A stretch of 64,000 nt of DNA from Bacteroidota bacterium (GTDB lineage: Bacteria > Bacteroidota > Bacteroidia > Chitinophagales > Chitinophagaceae): positions 124,001 to 188,000 of the forward strand of contig JAIUNW010000004.1 of assembly GCA_020161535.1 (NCBI GenBank), written 5' to 3'. Shown piece by piece: positions 52,274 to 61,511 of this stretch. The notes under the pieces were generated by a model. It was not told the DNA's origin. It was given only the letters and a program-made list of their open reading frames with translations, and ran no database searches. The stretch's first letter is position 1. Every line of letters starts with the position of its first letter. The translations under genes were made by a program, and so were the position numbers.

Positions 52274-53247
52274 AGGGTTTTGAATTTCTTGTGAAGCCGA
52301 TTGATGAGCATACCCACGCCGATGCCGGAGAACAGGTAATAGAAAAGGTTCGCGTATATTTCGTTCTCACCGTCGAGATGCGCTAATATTTTACCGGAAA
52401 CAACATAACAGGTGCCGATATACATATAAAGAATGGCCACCATCATCAGGTAGCTGTTTTTTCGGTGGAAGGCCTGGTAGAGATGCCAGGCACCTAGCGC
52501 GAAAAGCACCAACCACCAGAGGGCCCAGCTGCGATCGAATTCGATCAGGGCAGCCAGTGCGCCGAGAAAGGCGAGGTGTGTACCAAACTGCTGGTAGGTG
52601 TCGTTGAAATGTGGTTTGAAGCGGGTGGTTTTAATGAATGTCGCAAATGCCAGCAATGCTACGCCGAGCGCAAAGCAAGTAATGATGAGTTCGTGGTGAT
52701 TGAACAAATCGAAATCGAGCAGCAGGCTGGGTTTGATGGTGATGCCCAGCCAGGCGGCGAGACTACTGATGGCGAGCGACAGCACGCCCTGGTGGTCAAA
52801 AAAATACGCCATGCCGAAGAGAATCAGCATGGGAATGAAACTGGCCAGCGACCAACGATTGCCGAAGAAATTGAACTGGCTTTGCAGGTAAGCGATTATT
52901 ATCGGAACGAGTAAGGCAGCGAGCAATAACACATAGTCGTAGGCAGTATTCGGGCTTTCCACTTTTTGCCAGGAAAAGGGTTTGGCCACTTTGGCCGACC
53001 AAACCAGGCAACCCAGGTACAAAGCGATCAGCGCGCTGATGATGGTTAAGTGACCCAGTTGTTCGATATGGGTGTAGATAAAGAGGCTGAGTCCGCCGGC
53101 AAATAAAATCACCCCGAGGTAGAGCAAAGATCTCAGTTCAAGGTATAGGTTGACTTTGGGGTGATCGTACCAACGGTGGATGGCATCGCATTTTTCATCG
53201 GTGATAAATCCACGGTCGCGCAGGGCGTCGAAAAGGTCTTTAGACAT
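52270..53247 (-). CDS. DUF2157-like multi-pass membrane protein
   Basis: Start chosen at the ATG at 53247 (MSKDLFDALRDRG). The 325-residue protein opens with the DUF2157-type short domain (LRDRGFITDEKCDAIHRWYD) followed by about nine helices and a Lys-rich end (HKKFKTL). It is the first gene of the membrane set and diverges from icmF; the shared 76-nt gap holds an ACCCGTCGGGT palindrome and a CTAAC-GTTAG dyad. Function unknown. Confidence 0.75.
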   Translation of the reverse strand: MSKDLFDALRDRGFITDEKCDAIHRWYDHPKVNLYLELRSLLYLGVILFAGGLSLFIYTHIEQLGHLTIISALIALYLGCLVWSAKVAKPFSWQKVESPNTAYDYVLLLAALLVPIIIAYLQSQFNFFGNRWSLASFIPMLILFGMAYFFDHQGVLSLAISSLAAWLGITIKPSLLLDFDLFNHHELIITCFALGVALLAFATFIKTTRFKPHFNDTYQQFGTHLAFLGALAALIEFDRSWALWWLVLFALGAWHLYQAFHRKNSYLMMVAILYMYIGTCYVVSGKILAHLDGENEIYANLFYYLFSGIGVGMLINRLHKKFKTL

Positions 53248-53269
53248 GGTTTTCAAATTTATCATTCCT

Positions 53270-53280
53270 ACCCGTCGGGT
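53270..53280. repeat. Single ACCCGTCGGGT palindrome
   Basis: Third locus of the dispersed palindrome, in the divergent promoter region between the DUF2157-like gene and icmF, 44 nt upstream of the icmF ATG. Confidence 0.75.
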
Positions 53281-53285
53281 GGATG

Positions 53286-53299
53286 CTAACGATTGTTAG
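53286..53299. promoter_or_regulatory. CTAAC-N4-GTTAG dyad upstream of icmF
   Basis: CTAAC (53286-53290) and GTTAG (53295-53299) form a perfect dyad around 4 nt. It lies 24 nt upstream of the icmF ATG, within the likely promoter, and suits a small dimeric regulator such as a TetR-type repressor. No regulator gene adjoins. Confidence 0.35.
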
Positions 53300-53309
53300 T
53301 CAAATGGCT

Positions 53310-53317
53310 TATTTTTG
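53310..53317 (+). promoter_or_regulatory. TAnnTTTG -7 box of icmF
   Basis: TATTTTTG ends 6 nt before the icmF ATG. A TTG 14 nt upstream is too close for a standard -33 box. Confidence 0.4.
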
Positions 53318-53323
53318 ACGACC

Positions 53324-56300
53324 ATGGGTACATATATTCCGGTCAACAAAATAAGGATCGTCACGGCGGCTTCGCTGTTCGATGGGCACGATGCATCGAT
53401 CAATATCATGCGGCGCATTTTGCAGTCGAAGGGCGCGGAGATCATTCACCTCGGGCACAATCGCTCGGTGCTGGAGATCGTAGAAGCGGCCATCGAAGAA
53501 GATGTGCAGGGCATCGCAATCACCAGTTACCAGGGCGGTCATATTGAGTTCTTCAAATACATGAAAGAGCTACTGGACCAAAACGGTTGCGGTCATATTA
53601 AAATTGTTGGCGGCGGCGGCGGTACCATATTGCCCGCAGAAATCGAGGAGCTGCATGCCTACGGTATCACAAGAATTTATTCGCCCGACGATGGCCGGCA
53701 GATGGGGCTGGAAGGCATGATTGAAGACCTGCTGCGGCACTGCGATTTTAGCGTAGAAGCATTGGCGCCGGCATCGGGGCCCATGACCCTGGGTGAATGG
53801 AAAGATATTCGGGGGTTGGCGCGAGCCATCACGTTGGCCGAAAACGGGCATGCGGTAACAAACGCCGCGACACTACCGAACATACCTGTGATCGGCATCA
53901 CTGGCACGGGCGGCGCAGGAAAATCGTCGGTGACCGATGAATTGGTGCGCCGTTTTCTGGCGCAATATCCCGAACGCAGCCTGGCCGTGATTTCGGTGGA
54001 TCCCTCCCGAAAAAAATCAGGCGGCGCCTTGCTGGGTGATCGCATCAGAATGAACAGCATTCATTCCGATCGGGTGTACATGCGATCGCTGGCCACGCGC
54101 AACGACAATTCGGCCATCAGTGCAGCGATGCGCGATGCAGTGGCTGCTTGCAAAAGAGCGGGTTATGACCTGGTGATATTGGAAACAGCCGGCGCGGGAC
54201 AAAGCGATACGTCCATCATCGACCAGTGCGACCTGAGCCTCTACGTGATGACGCCTGAATACGGGGCTGCATCGCAATTGGAAAAAATCAATATGCTTGA
54301 TTATGCCGACCTGATCGCCATCAACAAGTTTGATAAAAATGGCGCACTCGATGCCAGGGCCGATGTGTGCAAACAATACAAGCGCAACCACCAGTTGTTT
54401 GACGCGCGCAACGAAGACCTGCCTGTTTTTGGCACCATTGCCGCGCAATTCAACGACAGCGGCATGAACCAATTGTTTGTGCGGATGATGGAATTGTTAC
54501 AGCAGAAAACCGGTTTTGCAGCAGGCTCGCTGCAGGTACTGTCCGGCAAAAGCAGCACTACCATCATTCCTTCGGGCCGTAATCGTTACCTCGCAGAAAT
54601 CGTAGAGAACAGCCAGCAATATGATAGATGGGTGGAGGAACAAGCGGCGCTGGCTTCAAAATGGTATTGCTTAAACAGCGTACTAACGGGCAGCAATAAC
54701 CGAATGAAAGAAACCCTGCTCGCCGAACAACAAACCATCCTGGAGCAGCTCGATCCAGCCAATAAAACAACCATCGACAACTGGCCGGCGCTGCAGCAAA
54801 AGTATCGTGCGCCTTATTTTGAATACAGCGTGCGCGACAAAACCATCCGCCTGCCGTTACAATTCAAAACGCTTAGTGGTACCATTTTGCAAAAGATCAT
54901 GTTGCCCACTTACAGCGATTGGGGCGATATTCTACGGTGGACATTACAGGAAAATGTGCCCGGTGAATTCCCTTTCACGGCCGGCGCTTTTGCCTTGAAG
55001 CGGCAGGGCGAAGACCCCACGCGCATGTTTGCCGGTGAAGGCGGCCCGGAACGTACCAACAAACGATTTCATTACCTGAGCAGCGACCAGCCGGCCAAGC
55101 GCCTGAGCACCGCATTTGACTCAGTTACCTTGTATGGAGAGAACCCTGGGTTGCGGCCCGATATCTATGGCAAGGTGGGCAATAGCGGGGTGAGCATTGC
55201 CACGGTGGACGATGCAAAAAAACTTTACAGTGGTTTTGATCTTTGTGATCCATTCACCTCGGTGAGTATGACGATCAACGGCCCGGCGCCCATTATCCTA
55301 GCCTTCTTTTTACATGCAGCCATCGACCAGCAATGTGAAAAATGGATGCAGAAAAACAAACTGCCTGCTAAAGACTGGGCAGCGAAAAAAGACCGCCCGG
55401 TTTATATCGGTGATTTACCGGCAACGCACCACGGCTTGGGACTGGAACTGCTGGGTGTTTCGGGCGATGCGTTGCTGCCACCCGATGTTTACCAGAAATT
55501 GAAAGCAGAAGCCCTGCAGCAAGTGCGTGGCACGGTACAGGCCGATATTTTAAAAGAAGACCAGGCCCAGAACACCTGCATTTTTTCTACGGAGTTTGCG
55601 CTCAAGCTCATGGGTGATGTACAGGAATATTTTATCGAACAGGAGATCAGGAATTTTTACAGCATCTCGATCAGCGGTTATCATATTGCCGAAGCCGGCG
55701 CCAATCCCATTACACAATTGGCCTTTACGCTGGCCAATGGTTTTACGTATGTGGAATATTTTCTGAGCCGCGGTATGCATATCGATGCGTTTGCACCCAA
55801 TCTCAGCTTTTTCTTCAGCAATGGCATGGATCCCGAATACAGTGTGATTGGCCGGGTAGCGCGGCGCATCTGGGCCAAGGCGATGAAATACAAATACAAG
55901 GCGAACGAACGCAGCCAGAAACTGAAATACCATATCCAAACATCGGGACGATCACTGCATGCGCAGGAAATTGATTTCAATGATATCAGAACCTCCCTGC
56001 AGGCACTATATGCCATTTATGACAATTGCAATTCACTTCACACAAATGCCTATGATGAGGCCATCACCACGCCCACCGAAGACAGTGTGCGCCGCGCCAT
56101 GGCCATTCAACTGATCATCAATCACGAACTCGGCACGGTTAAAACCGAAAATTTTATCCAGGGATCTTTTGTTATTGAATCACTGACCGACCTGGTAGAA
56201 GAAGCCGTGTTACAGGAATTTGAACGCATCAACGAACGTGGTGGCGTATTGGGTGCGATGGAAAGAATGTACCAGCGCAATAAGATTCAAGAAGAAAGCC

Positions 56301-56626
56301 TGCAGTACGAAACACAGAAACACAGTGGTGAATTGCCGATTATCGGCGTCAATAGTTTTTTAAACAAGAAAGGCTCACCAACGGTTTTGCCGGGCGAAGT
56401 CATCCGAGCCACGCGCGAAGAAAAAGAAGCGCAGATTGCCAACCTCGACGCTTTTCACCGGCGCCATGCCGACGAAGCGCCGCGCGCTTTGGCGATGTTG
56501 AAACAAGTGGCATTGGAGAACGGGAATATTTTTACTGCATTGATGGAAGCGGTGAAGTATTGCTCGCTGGGACAGATCACCCATGCGTTGTATGAAGTTG
56601 GCGGACAATACCGCCGCAACATGTAA
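53324..56626 (+). CDS. icmF: Fused B12-dependent acyl-CoA mutase with G-protein chaperone
   Basis: Start at the ATG at 53324 ([13 protein letters not shown]). The 1100-residue protein has, in order, a B12-binding domain with the cobalt His22 (SLFDGHD), a MeaI-type GTPase domain (P-loop GTGGAGKS near 194-201), and a mutase TIM-barrel domain with a long C-terminal part. This is the IcmF architecture, which isomerises isobutyryl- to n-butyryl-CoA or related acyl groups using adenosylcobalamin and repairs its own cofactor site. The exact substrate cannot be read here. Its stop abuts the stop of the AraC gene. Confidence 0.93.
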   Translation: MGTYIPVNKIRIVTAASLFDGHDASINIMRRILQSKGAEIIHLGHNRSVLEIVEAAIEEDVQGIAITSYQGGHIEFFKYMKELLDQNGCGHIKIVGGGGGTILPAEIEELHAYGITRIYSPDDGRQMGLEGMIEDLLRHCDFSVEALAPASGPMTLGEWKDIRGLARAITLAENGHAVTNAATLPNIPVIGITGTGGAGKSSVTDELVRRFLAQYPERSLAVISVDPSRKKSGGALLGDRIRMNSIHSDRVYMRSLATRNDNSAISAAMRDAVAACKRAGYDLVILETAGAGQSDTSIIDQCDLSLYVMTPEYGAASQLEKINMLDYADLIAINKFDKNGALDARADVCKQYKRNHQLFDARNEDLPVFGTIAAQFNDSGMNQLFVRMMELLQQKTGFAAGSLQVLSGKSSTTIIPSGRNRYLAEIVENSQQYDRWVEEQAALASKWYCLNSVLTGSNNRMKETLLAEQQTILEQLDPANKTTIDNWPALQQKYRAPYFEYSVRDKTIRLPLQFKTLSGTILQKIMLPTYSDWGDILRWTLQENVPGEFPFTAGAFALKRQGEDPTRMFAGEGGPERTNKRFHYLSSDQPAKRLSTAFDSVTLYGENPGLRPDIYGKVGNSGVSIATVDDAKKLYSGFDLCDPFTSVSMTINGPAPIILAFFLHAAIDQQCEKWMQKNKLPAKDWAAKKDRPVYIGDLPATHHGLGLELLGVSGDALLPPDVYQKLKAEALQQVRGTVQADILKEDQAQNTCIFSTEFALKLMGDVQEYFIEQEIRNFYSISISGYHIAEAGANPITQLAFTLANGFTYVEYFLSRGMHIDAFAPNLSFFFSNGMDPEYSVIGRVARRIWAKAMKYKYKANERSQKLKYHIQTSGRSLHAQEIDFNDIRTSLQALYAIYDNCNSLHTNAYDEAITTPTEDSVRRAMAIQLIINHELGTVKTENFIQGSFVIESLTDLVEEAVLQEFERINERGGVLGAMERMYQRNKIQEESLQYETQKHSGELPIIGVNSFLNKKGSPTVLPGEVIRATREEKEAQIANLDAFHRRHADEAPRALAMLKQVALENGNIFTALMEAVKYCSLGQITHALYEVGGQYRRNM

Positions 56627-57556
56627 TCAGTACCTCTGTTGGATTTGTTGGTATGCACCAGGCGTAATGCCCTCTGTTTGTCGAAAGCGACGCACAAAAT
56701 AATTTACATCACTGAAGCCACATTGTTGGGCTACGGTGGTGATGGACAAGTTGTGGTTGGTGAGCAATTGTTTGGCCAATTTGATACGCTCTCGGTTGAT
56801 GAATTCGAGCGGACTCAAACCAAATTGTTCCTTAAACCATTTAAAGAAGGCATTGCGGCTGAGATAAGCTTTCCGGCAAAGCGTATCCATGGGAATGGGA
56901 TCGGTCAGGTGTTCGGTGATATAGTGCAAAACATAGTGCAAACGGGTTTGGTTTTGTTGGCCACCGCTCTCCATCTGTACCTGCATCAGGTGTTGACTCT
57001 GCATCAGTCGAATCAACAACTCTTTCATATTGAGGTCGGCGTAGATATTCTTGGCCTTGTCGCCACTGCTGCAAATGCGCATCAGCTTATTGATGATATC
57101 ACTTACTTCATTGTCGTTCTCAAAATGGTACTGGTTGAATTGGAGTCGCCAGTTGTGAAAATCATCGGGGTCGTTGTTGTAAAAATTATCGAGGTACTGT
57201 AGGGTTGAATTGACATAGTGGGCGTCGACCGCCAGGGCGATGCACTGGGTGGGGTTGCCCGTATTGGCCTCGGGGAAGTCGATCACCATGGTCTCATCCG
57301 CCGCTACAATAACCGTTTCACCGGGAATATAATCGAACGAAGGCTTGCCATGCAAGTGCATTACTTTTTTACCGCGCACCATCGAGGTGATCACAAAATC
57401 CGGAAAGGTGAGTGGCACGCGATACGCTTCCTGGTAGCTTTCGAAAACATTTAATTCGCAATGCTGCAGGTTGAACACACGGCGGTTTTCTACCAGCGTT
57501 TGCAGGTATTTCGGTTGTGTGAGATCAATCTTATGGAGTTTTTTCGCCGCAGGCAT
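56627..57556 (-). CDS. AraC-family regulator (AraC_N type)
   Basis: Start at the ATG at 57556 (MPAAKKLHKIDL). The 309-residue protein has a cupin-like N-terminal sensor (AraC_N) with LTFPDFVITSMVRGKKVMHL and SFDYIPGETVIVAADETM, and a C-terminal AraC helix-turn-helix pair (YLSRNAFFKWFKEQFGLSPLE, CGFSDVNYFVRRFRQTEGIT). It diverges from an aldehyde dehydrogenase gene, so control of that operon by an aldehyde or alcohol signal is likely. Confidence 0.92.
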   Translation of the reverse strand: MPAAKKLHKIDLTQPKYLQTLVENRRVFNLQHCELNVFESYQEAYRVPLTFPDFVITSMVRGKKVMHLHGKPSFDYIPGETVIVAADETMVIDFPEANTGNPTQCIALAVDAHYVNSTLQYLDNFYNNDPDDFHNWRLQFNQYHFENDNEVSDIINKLMRICSSGDKAKNIYADLNMKELLIRLMQSQHLMQVQMESGGQQNQTRLHYVLHYITEHLTDPIPMDTLCRKAYLSRNAFFKWFKEQFGLSPLEFINRERIKLAKQLLTNHNLSITTVAQQCGFSDVNYFVRRFRQTEGITPGAYQQIQQRY

Positions 57557-57694
57557 CTGCAATAAATTTAACGGGATAACCCACCAAGCCGAAAAGAGAA
57601 AGTACAATCGTGCTATTGAAAAATACGAAAGTCACACGAGAGCCCAGGTTAAATTGAAAAATTGGGGTATTCATTAACGAAAAAATGCTTCCAT

Positions 57695-59227
57695 ATGAGT
57701 ACTGCAACGGCTTCCGCGCCCGCCAGCAATGTGGCGCCACGCCCTAGTTTTAAAGACAAATACGATCATTATATTGGTGGTCGCTGGGTAGCACCCGCCA
57801 ATGGCGAATATTTTGACAATATCTCACCCATCGACGGAAAAGTATTTACCCGGGCTGCCCGGGGCACCGCACCCGATATCGAAAAGGCCCTGGATGCCGC
57901 CTGGAAAGCATTTGCCACCTGGAGCAAAACGCCGGCGGCTGCTCGCAGCAATACCCTGTTGAAGATTGCGCAGGTCATTGAAGACAACCTGGAATACCTG
58001 GCGCGCGTAGAAACCATCGATAACGGAAAGGCCATACGCGAAACCCGCGCAGCAGATATCCCGTTGGTGATTGATCATTTTCGCTATTTCGCTGGTGTGA
58101 TCAGAAGTGAAGAAGGTACTATCAGTGAGCACGATGAAACTACGGTGAGCATTAACCTGCACGAACCAATTGGGGTAGTGGGCCAAATCATACCGTGGAA
58201 TTTTCCGCTGCTGATGGCGGCCTGGAAAATTGCACCTGCCCTGGCTGCGGGTTGTTGTGTAATTGTGAAGCCGGCTGAACAAACACCTACCAGTATTATG
58301 GTGTTGATGGAATTGATTGGCGATCTGTTGCCAGCCGGTGTGTTGAATGTGGTTAGTGGATTCGGTCCCGAAGCAGGCAAACCCCTTGCTACATCACCTC
58401 GTTTGAGCAAAGTAGCTTTTACCGGTGAAACCACTACCGGCAGATTGATTATGCAATACGCCTCAGAAAACCTGATTCCGGTAACCATGGAGTTGGGTGG
58501 CAAGAGCCCGAATATATTTTTCAAATCAGTGGCCGATGCCGACGATAATTTCTTCGACAAAGCGATTGAAGGCGCTGTGTTGTTTGCATTGAACCAGGGC
58601 GAAGTTTGTACCTGTCCCTCGCGTATTTTGGTGCACGAAGACATTGCCGACAAGTTTATTGATCGTGTGGTGCAGCGCACCCGTGCCATTAAAATGGGCA
58701 ACCCGCTCGATGGGGATGTGATGATGGGTGCACAGGCTTCTGAAGACCAGTATAACAAGGTGCTCAACTATATAGACATCGGGAAGCAGGAAGGCGCACA
58801 GGTATTGTGTGGTGGTGCGCCTTTTCATATTAACAGCGGGCTGGAACACGGTTATTATATCCAGCCAACGGTTTTCAAAGGCAATAACAAAATGCGCATA
58901 TTCCAGGAAGAAATTTTTGGACCCGTGGTGGCAGTTACCACGTTCAAAACAACGGAAGAAGCCATTGCCATCGCCAATGATACCTTGTATGGTTTAGGTG
59001 CCGGTGTTTGGACCCGTGATGCACACGAGTTGTACCAGGTACCGCGGGCCATCCAGGCCGGACGAGTTTGGGTAAACTGTTACCATGCCTATCCGGCACA
59101 TGCACCTTTTGGCGGTTATAAGAAATCAGGATTTGGTCGGGAAACACATAAAATGATGCTGGCGCATTATCGGCAAACAAAGAATATGCTGGTGAGCTAC
59201 AGCAAAGAGAAACTTGGATTCTTCTAA
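57695..59227 (+). CDS. NAD-dependent aldehyde dehydrogenase
   Basis: Start at the ATG at 57695 ([13 protein letters not shown]). The 510-residue enzyme has [10 protein letters not shown], the general base E266 (MELGGKSPN), the nucleophile Cys305 ([11 protein letters not shown]) and late [12 protein letters not shown]. It is the AldA/ExaC-like group that oxidises acetaldehyde or longer aldehydes and is often next to DUF779. The divergent AraC gene is a likely regulator. A DUF779 gene follows 91 nt later. Confidence 0.92.
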   Translation: MSTATASAPASNVAPRPSFKDKYDHYIGGRWVAPANGEYFDNISPIDGKVFTRAARGTAPDIEKALDAAWKAFATWSKTPAAARSNTLLKIAQVIEDNLEYLARVETIDNGKAIRETRAADIPLVIDHFRYFAGVIRSEEGTISEHDETTVSINLHEPIGVVGQIIPWNFPLLMAAWKIAPALAAGCCVIVKPAEQTPTSIMVLMELIGDLLPAGVLNVVSGFGPEAGKPLATSPRLSKVAFTGETTTGRLIMQYASENLIPVTMELGGKSPNIFFKSVADADDNFFDKAIEGAVLFALNQGEVCTCPSRILVHEDIADKFIDRVVQRTRAIKMGNPLDGDVMMGAQASEDQYNKVLNYIDIGKQEGAQVLCGGAPFHINSGLEHGYYIQPTVFKGNNKMRIFQEEIFGPVVAVTTFKTTEEAIAIANDTLYGLGAGVWTRDAHELYQVPRAIQAGRVWVNCYHAYPAHAPFGGYKKSGFGRETHKMMLAHYRQTKNMLVSYSKEKLGFF

Positions 59228-59238
59228 AAACAAACAAA

Positions 59239-59310
59239 TGATAAGTGATTCGGTTGATTTGCCCATGTCCATATGGGAGATCTTCCAAATTGCTTATCTG
59301 GTTTTTTAAA
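59239..59310 (+). other. Possible attenuator hairpin between aldehyde dehydrogenase and DUF779 genes
   Basis: The 91-nt gap contains GATAAG paired with CTTATC, an inner CCCAT/ATGGG hairpin and then TTTTTT. It could lower expression of the DUF779 gene relative to the dehydrogenase. Confidence 0.3.
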
Positions 59311-59318
59311 TCAATCAA

Positions 59319-59687
59319 ATGCCGCCGAGAGTACTTGCAACGGATGCAGCGCTAACGCTGGTGGATAAGCTAACCCAACTGCATGGGCCACTGATGTTTC
59401 ACCAAAGCGGTGGATGTTGTGATGGGTCGCAACCGATGTGTTTTGGGGAGGGCGAATTTAAAACGGGCGACAGTGATATTTGCCTGGGCGAAGTGGGTGG
59501 TGCCAAATTTTACATGAGCAAAGACCAGTACGAATACTGGAAGCATACCCAATTGATCATTGACGTAAGTCCGGGCCGGGGCAGTAGTTTCAGCCTGGAA
59601 ATTCCGTTGGGTGTTCGATTCATCACCAAGAGCCGGCTGTTCACGGAGGCGGAGTTAAAAGAACTGGGCGTTTCGCTATTTTTGTAA
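59319..59687 (+). CDS. DUF779 protein, aldehyde dehydrogenase partner
   Basis: The 122-residue protein matches DUF779: FHQSGGCCDGSQPMCFGEG near residues 27-46 with three cysteines and an acidic, strand-rich remainder (GGAKFYMSKDQYEYW, SSFSLEIPLGVRFI). Members almost always accompany AldA-type aldehyde dehydrogenases; the Cys set may bind a metal. It follows the dehydrogenase in the same direction. Confidence 0.88.
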   Translation: MPPRVLATDAALTLVDKLTQLHGPLMFHQSGGCCDGSQPMCFGEGEFKTGDSDICLGEVGGAKFYMSKDQYEYWKHTQLIIDVSPGRGSSFSLEIPLGVRFITKSRLFTEAELKELGVSLFL

Positions 59688-59698
59688 AAAGCGGAACG

Positions 59699-60583
59699 AT
59701 GTCTGAGCTTGTTTTTCTGGAGAATAATTTCTTGCGCGTGGGCATCCATCCCAGGGGCGCTGAATTGCAGTTGCTGGAGAGTAAAAAAACAGGCAAGTCG
59801 TATCTGTGGAAAGGCGATGCTGCCTGGTGGGGTAAGTTTTCGCCCGTGCTTTTCCCGATTGTGGGTTCGCTGAAAAACAACACGTACTATTATAACGGGC
59901 AGGCATATACGCTGCCGCGCCATGGCTTTGCGCGCGATCGTTTTTTTGTGGCCGATAGAACCAGTGCGGCAACGGCTAATTTCAACCTGCGCGACAATGC
60001 AGATACCCGTAAAGTGTATCCATTTTCTTTTTCCCTTGACCTTTATTATCAGTTGATCGGTGATCGGCTTCGCTTGCGCTATACCGTGCAGAATACCGGC
60101 AATGATCGTTCGTGGTTTTCGATCGGTGCGCATCCGGCTTTTGCCATCCCGCCGGGTGGCGTAGAAGCGCCACAGGCCTTCAGCGACCATTATCTTGAAT
60201 TCAATGTATCGAACCATTTACAGCGCTATAAGCTGCAGGAAGGATTGGTGAGCTCGCAAACCGAAGAGATCACGCTGCGCAATCACCGGCTGTATATCAA
60301 ACCGACTTTGTTTGCAGAAGACGCGTTGGTGTTGAAGAATATTCCTGATACCCGCATAACCCTGCGCGCCGATTTGCATCCTTATGGCATTGAATTCGAT
60401 TGGAAAGACTTTCCCTTCTTCGGCATTTGGCAACCGGCAGGGGCACCGTTTATTTGCCTGGAGCCCTGGTGCGGCGTGGCCGACAAAGTGCAACACAACC
60501 AGGACATCACGCTAAAAGAGGGCATTCAATCTCTGGCCGCCGGTGAGTCTTTTGTACGGGAATGGTCGGTGCGTTGTTTCTGA
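59699..60583 (+). CDS. LacX-type aldose 1-epimerase family protein
   Basis: The 294-residue protein is a second galactose-mutarotase-like protein, of the LacX/YihR type: AELQLLESKKTGKSYLW, KFSPVLFPIVGSL, LPRHGFARDRFF (catalytic-type His) and SIGAHPAFAIP, with CLEPWCGVAD near the end. It may act on sugar phosphates. A TATTTTTG box lies 14 nt upstream of its ATG. Its last 58 nt overlap the 3' end of the minus-strand SAM hydroxide adenosyltransferase gene. Confidence 0.88.
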   Translation: MSELVFLENNFLRVGIHPRGAELQLLESKKTGKSYLWKGDAAWWGKFSPVLFPIVGSLKNNTYYYNGQAYTLPRHGFARDRFFVADRTSAATANFNLRDNADTRKVYPFSFSLDLYYQLIGDRLRLRYTVQNTGNDRSWFSIGAHPAFAIPPGGVEAPQAFSDHYLEFNVSNHLQRYKLQEGLVSSQTEEITLRNHRLYIKPTLFAEDALVLKNIPDTRITLRADLHPYGIEFDWKDFPFFGIWQPAGAPFICLEPWCGVADKVQHNQDITLKEGIQSLAAGESFVREWSVRCF

Positions 60584-61491
60584 ACCTGCACCCGCCAATT
60601 ACCGCCGCTACCAATATGGTGTTTCGTCGCAAAACTTGCCTGGTTCAACGCGAACGACAATTGTAAGAGGCTGTTGATATAAGCCAATGGTTGGCCTTCT
60701 TTCACCGCAGAAAAAGTAGTGACAAACGGCATGCTGCCGCTGAATATTTTCTTTTGATTGTCGTAAATGTCTACAACCAGCCGATCATTGTACCTGATAC
60801 CCGCCTGCTGTAACTGCGAAAAAGGAATATTCGTCCACAGGTTTCCATATTGAATATCCAGCACCGGAATGGTACCACTAAACACACCCTGGCTAACGGC
60901 TGCTTTCGTATAAGGTATGCGAACGATGTCGGTACGCTGCGGCGGACCAACCTCTTCAAATTGGATAGTACCCGAAGCCAACCTCGCGCCGGTGTAGGCG
61001 TACACATCGCGGCCGTGAAAGGTATAGGAGTCGCCCGAGCCCGGCAGCCGGTTGCGTTGTTCATCAATCAGGCAGATGGCTTCAATGCCCGGATTCTCTT
61101 CCAGCAAGCTAAGGGTGCCATTGTCGGGCGTAACCACGAACTGACCGGTTTTTAATTTCGCCACTACAGAACGGCGGTCTGAGCCAACGCCGGGGTCAAC
61201 CACCGACACAAACACGGTGCCCGCCGGCCAATAGGCATAGGTTTGTTCCAGGCGATAGGCCGCTTCCCAGATATTATAAGCGGGGATTTCGTGCGTTAGG
61301 TCAAATTGTTTGAGCTGCGGCGACACGCCGAAAGCAACGCCCTTCATTGCGGCTACCGCGCCGTCTTTCAGGCCGAAATCCGTTTGAAAAACCAGGGCGC
61401 CCGACTGTGCCTGTGCGGAAAAGGCCAGAAATAAGGCTACCAGCAGGCTGTACCAACCTGAAAACCGCGACTGAATGACTATCTTTACCAA
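60526..61491 (-). CDS. SAM hydroxide adenosyltransferase family protein with signal peptide
   Basis: The start is the TTG at 61491, since the next Met is within the domain; it gives a hydrophobic signal (SGWYSLLVALFLAFSAQAQ). The 321-residue protein then matches the DUF62/SAM hydroxide adenosyltransferase family: FQTDFGLKDGAVAAMKG, FVSVVDPGVGS, FVVTPDNGTLSLL and YTFHGRDVYA. This family converts SAM to adenosine and methionine, yet the signal points to export, where SAM is not expected. Its C-terminus overlaps the epimerase gene on the other strand by 58 nt. Confidence 0.85.
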   Translation of the reverse strand: MVKIVIQSRFSGWYSLLVALFLAFSAQAQSGALVFQTDFGLKDGAVAAMKGVAFGVSPQLKQFDLTHEIPAYNIWEAAYRLEQTYAYWPAGTVFVSVVDPGVGSDRRSVVAKLKTGQFVVTPDNGTLSLLEENPGIEAICLIDEQRNRLPGSGDSYTFHGRDVYAYTGARLASGTIQFEEVGPPQRTDIVRIPYTKAAVSQGVFSGTIPVLDIQYGNLWTNIPFSQLQQAGIRYNDRLVVDIYDNQKKIFSGSMPFVTTFSAVKEGQPLAYINSLLQLSFALNQASFATKHHIGSGGNWRVQVQKQRTDHSRTKDSPAARD

Positions 61492-61511
61492 ATTAGAAAT
61501 GATTTTTATTT

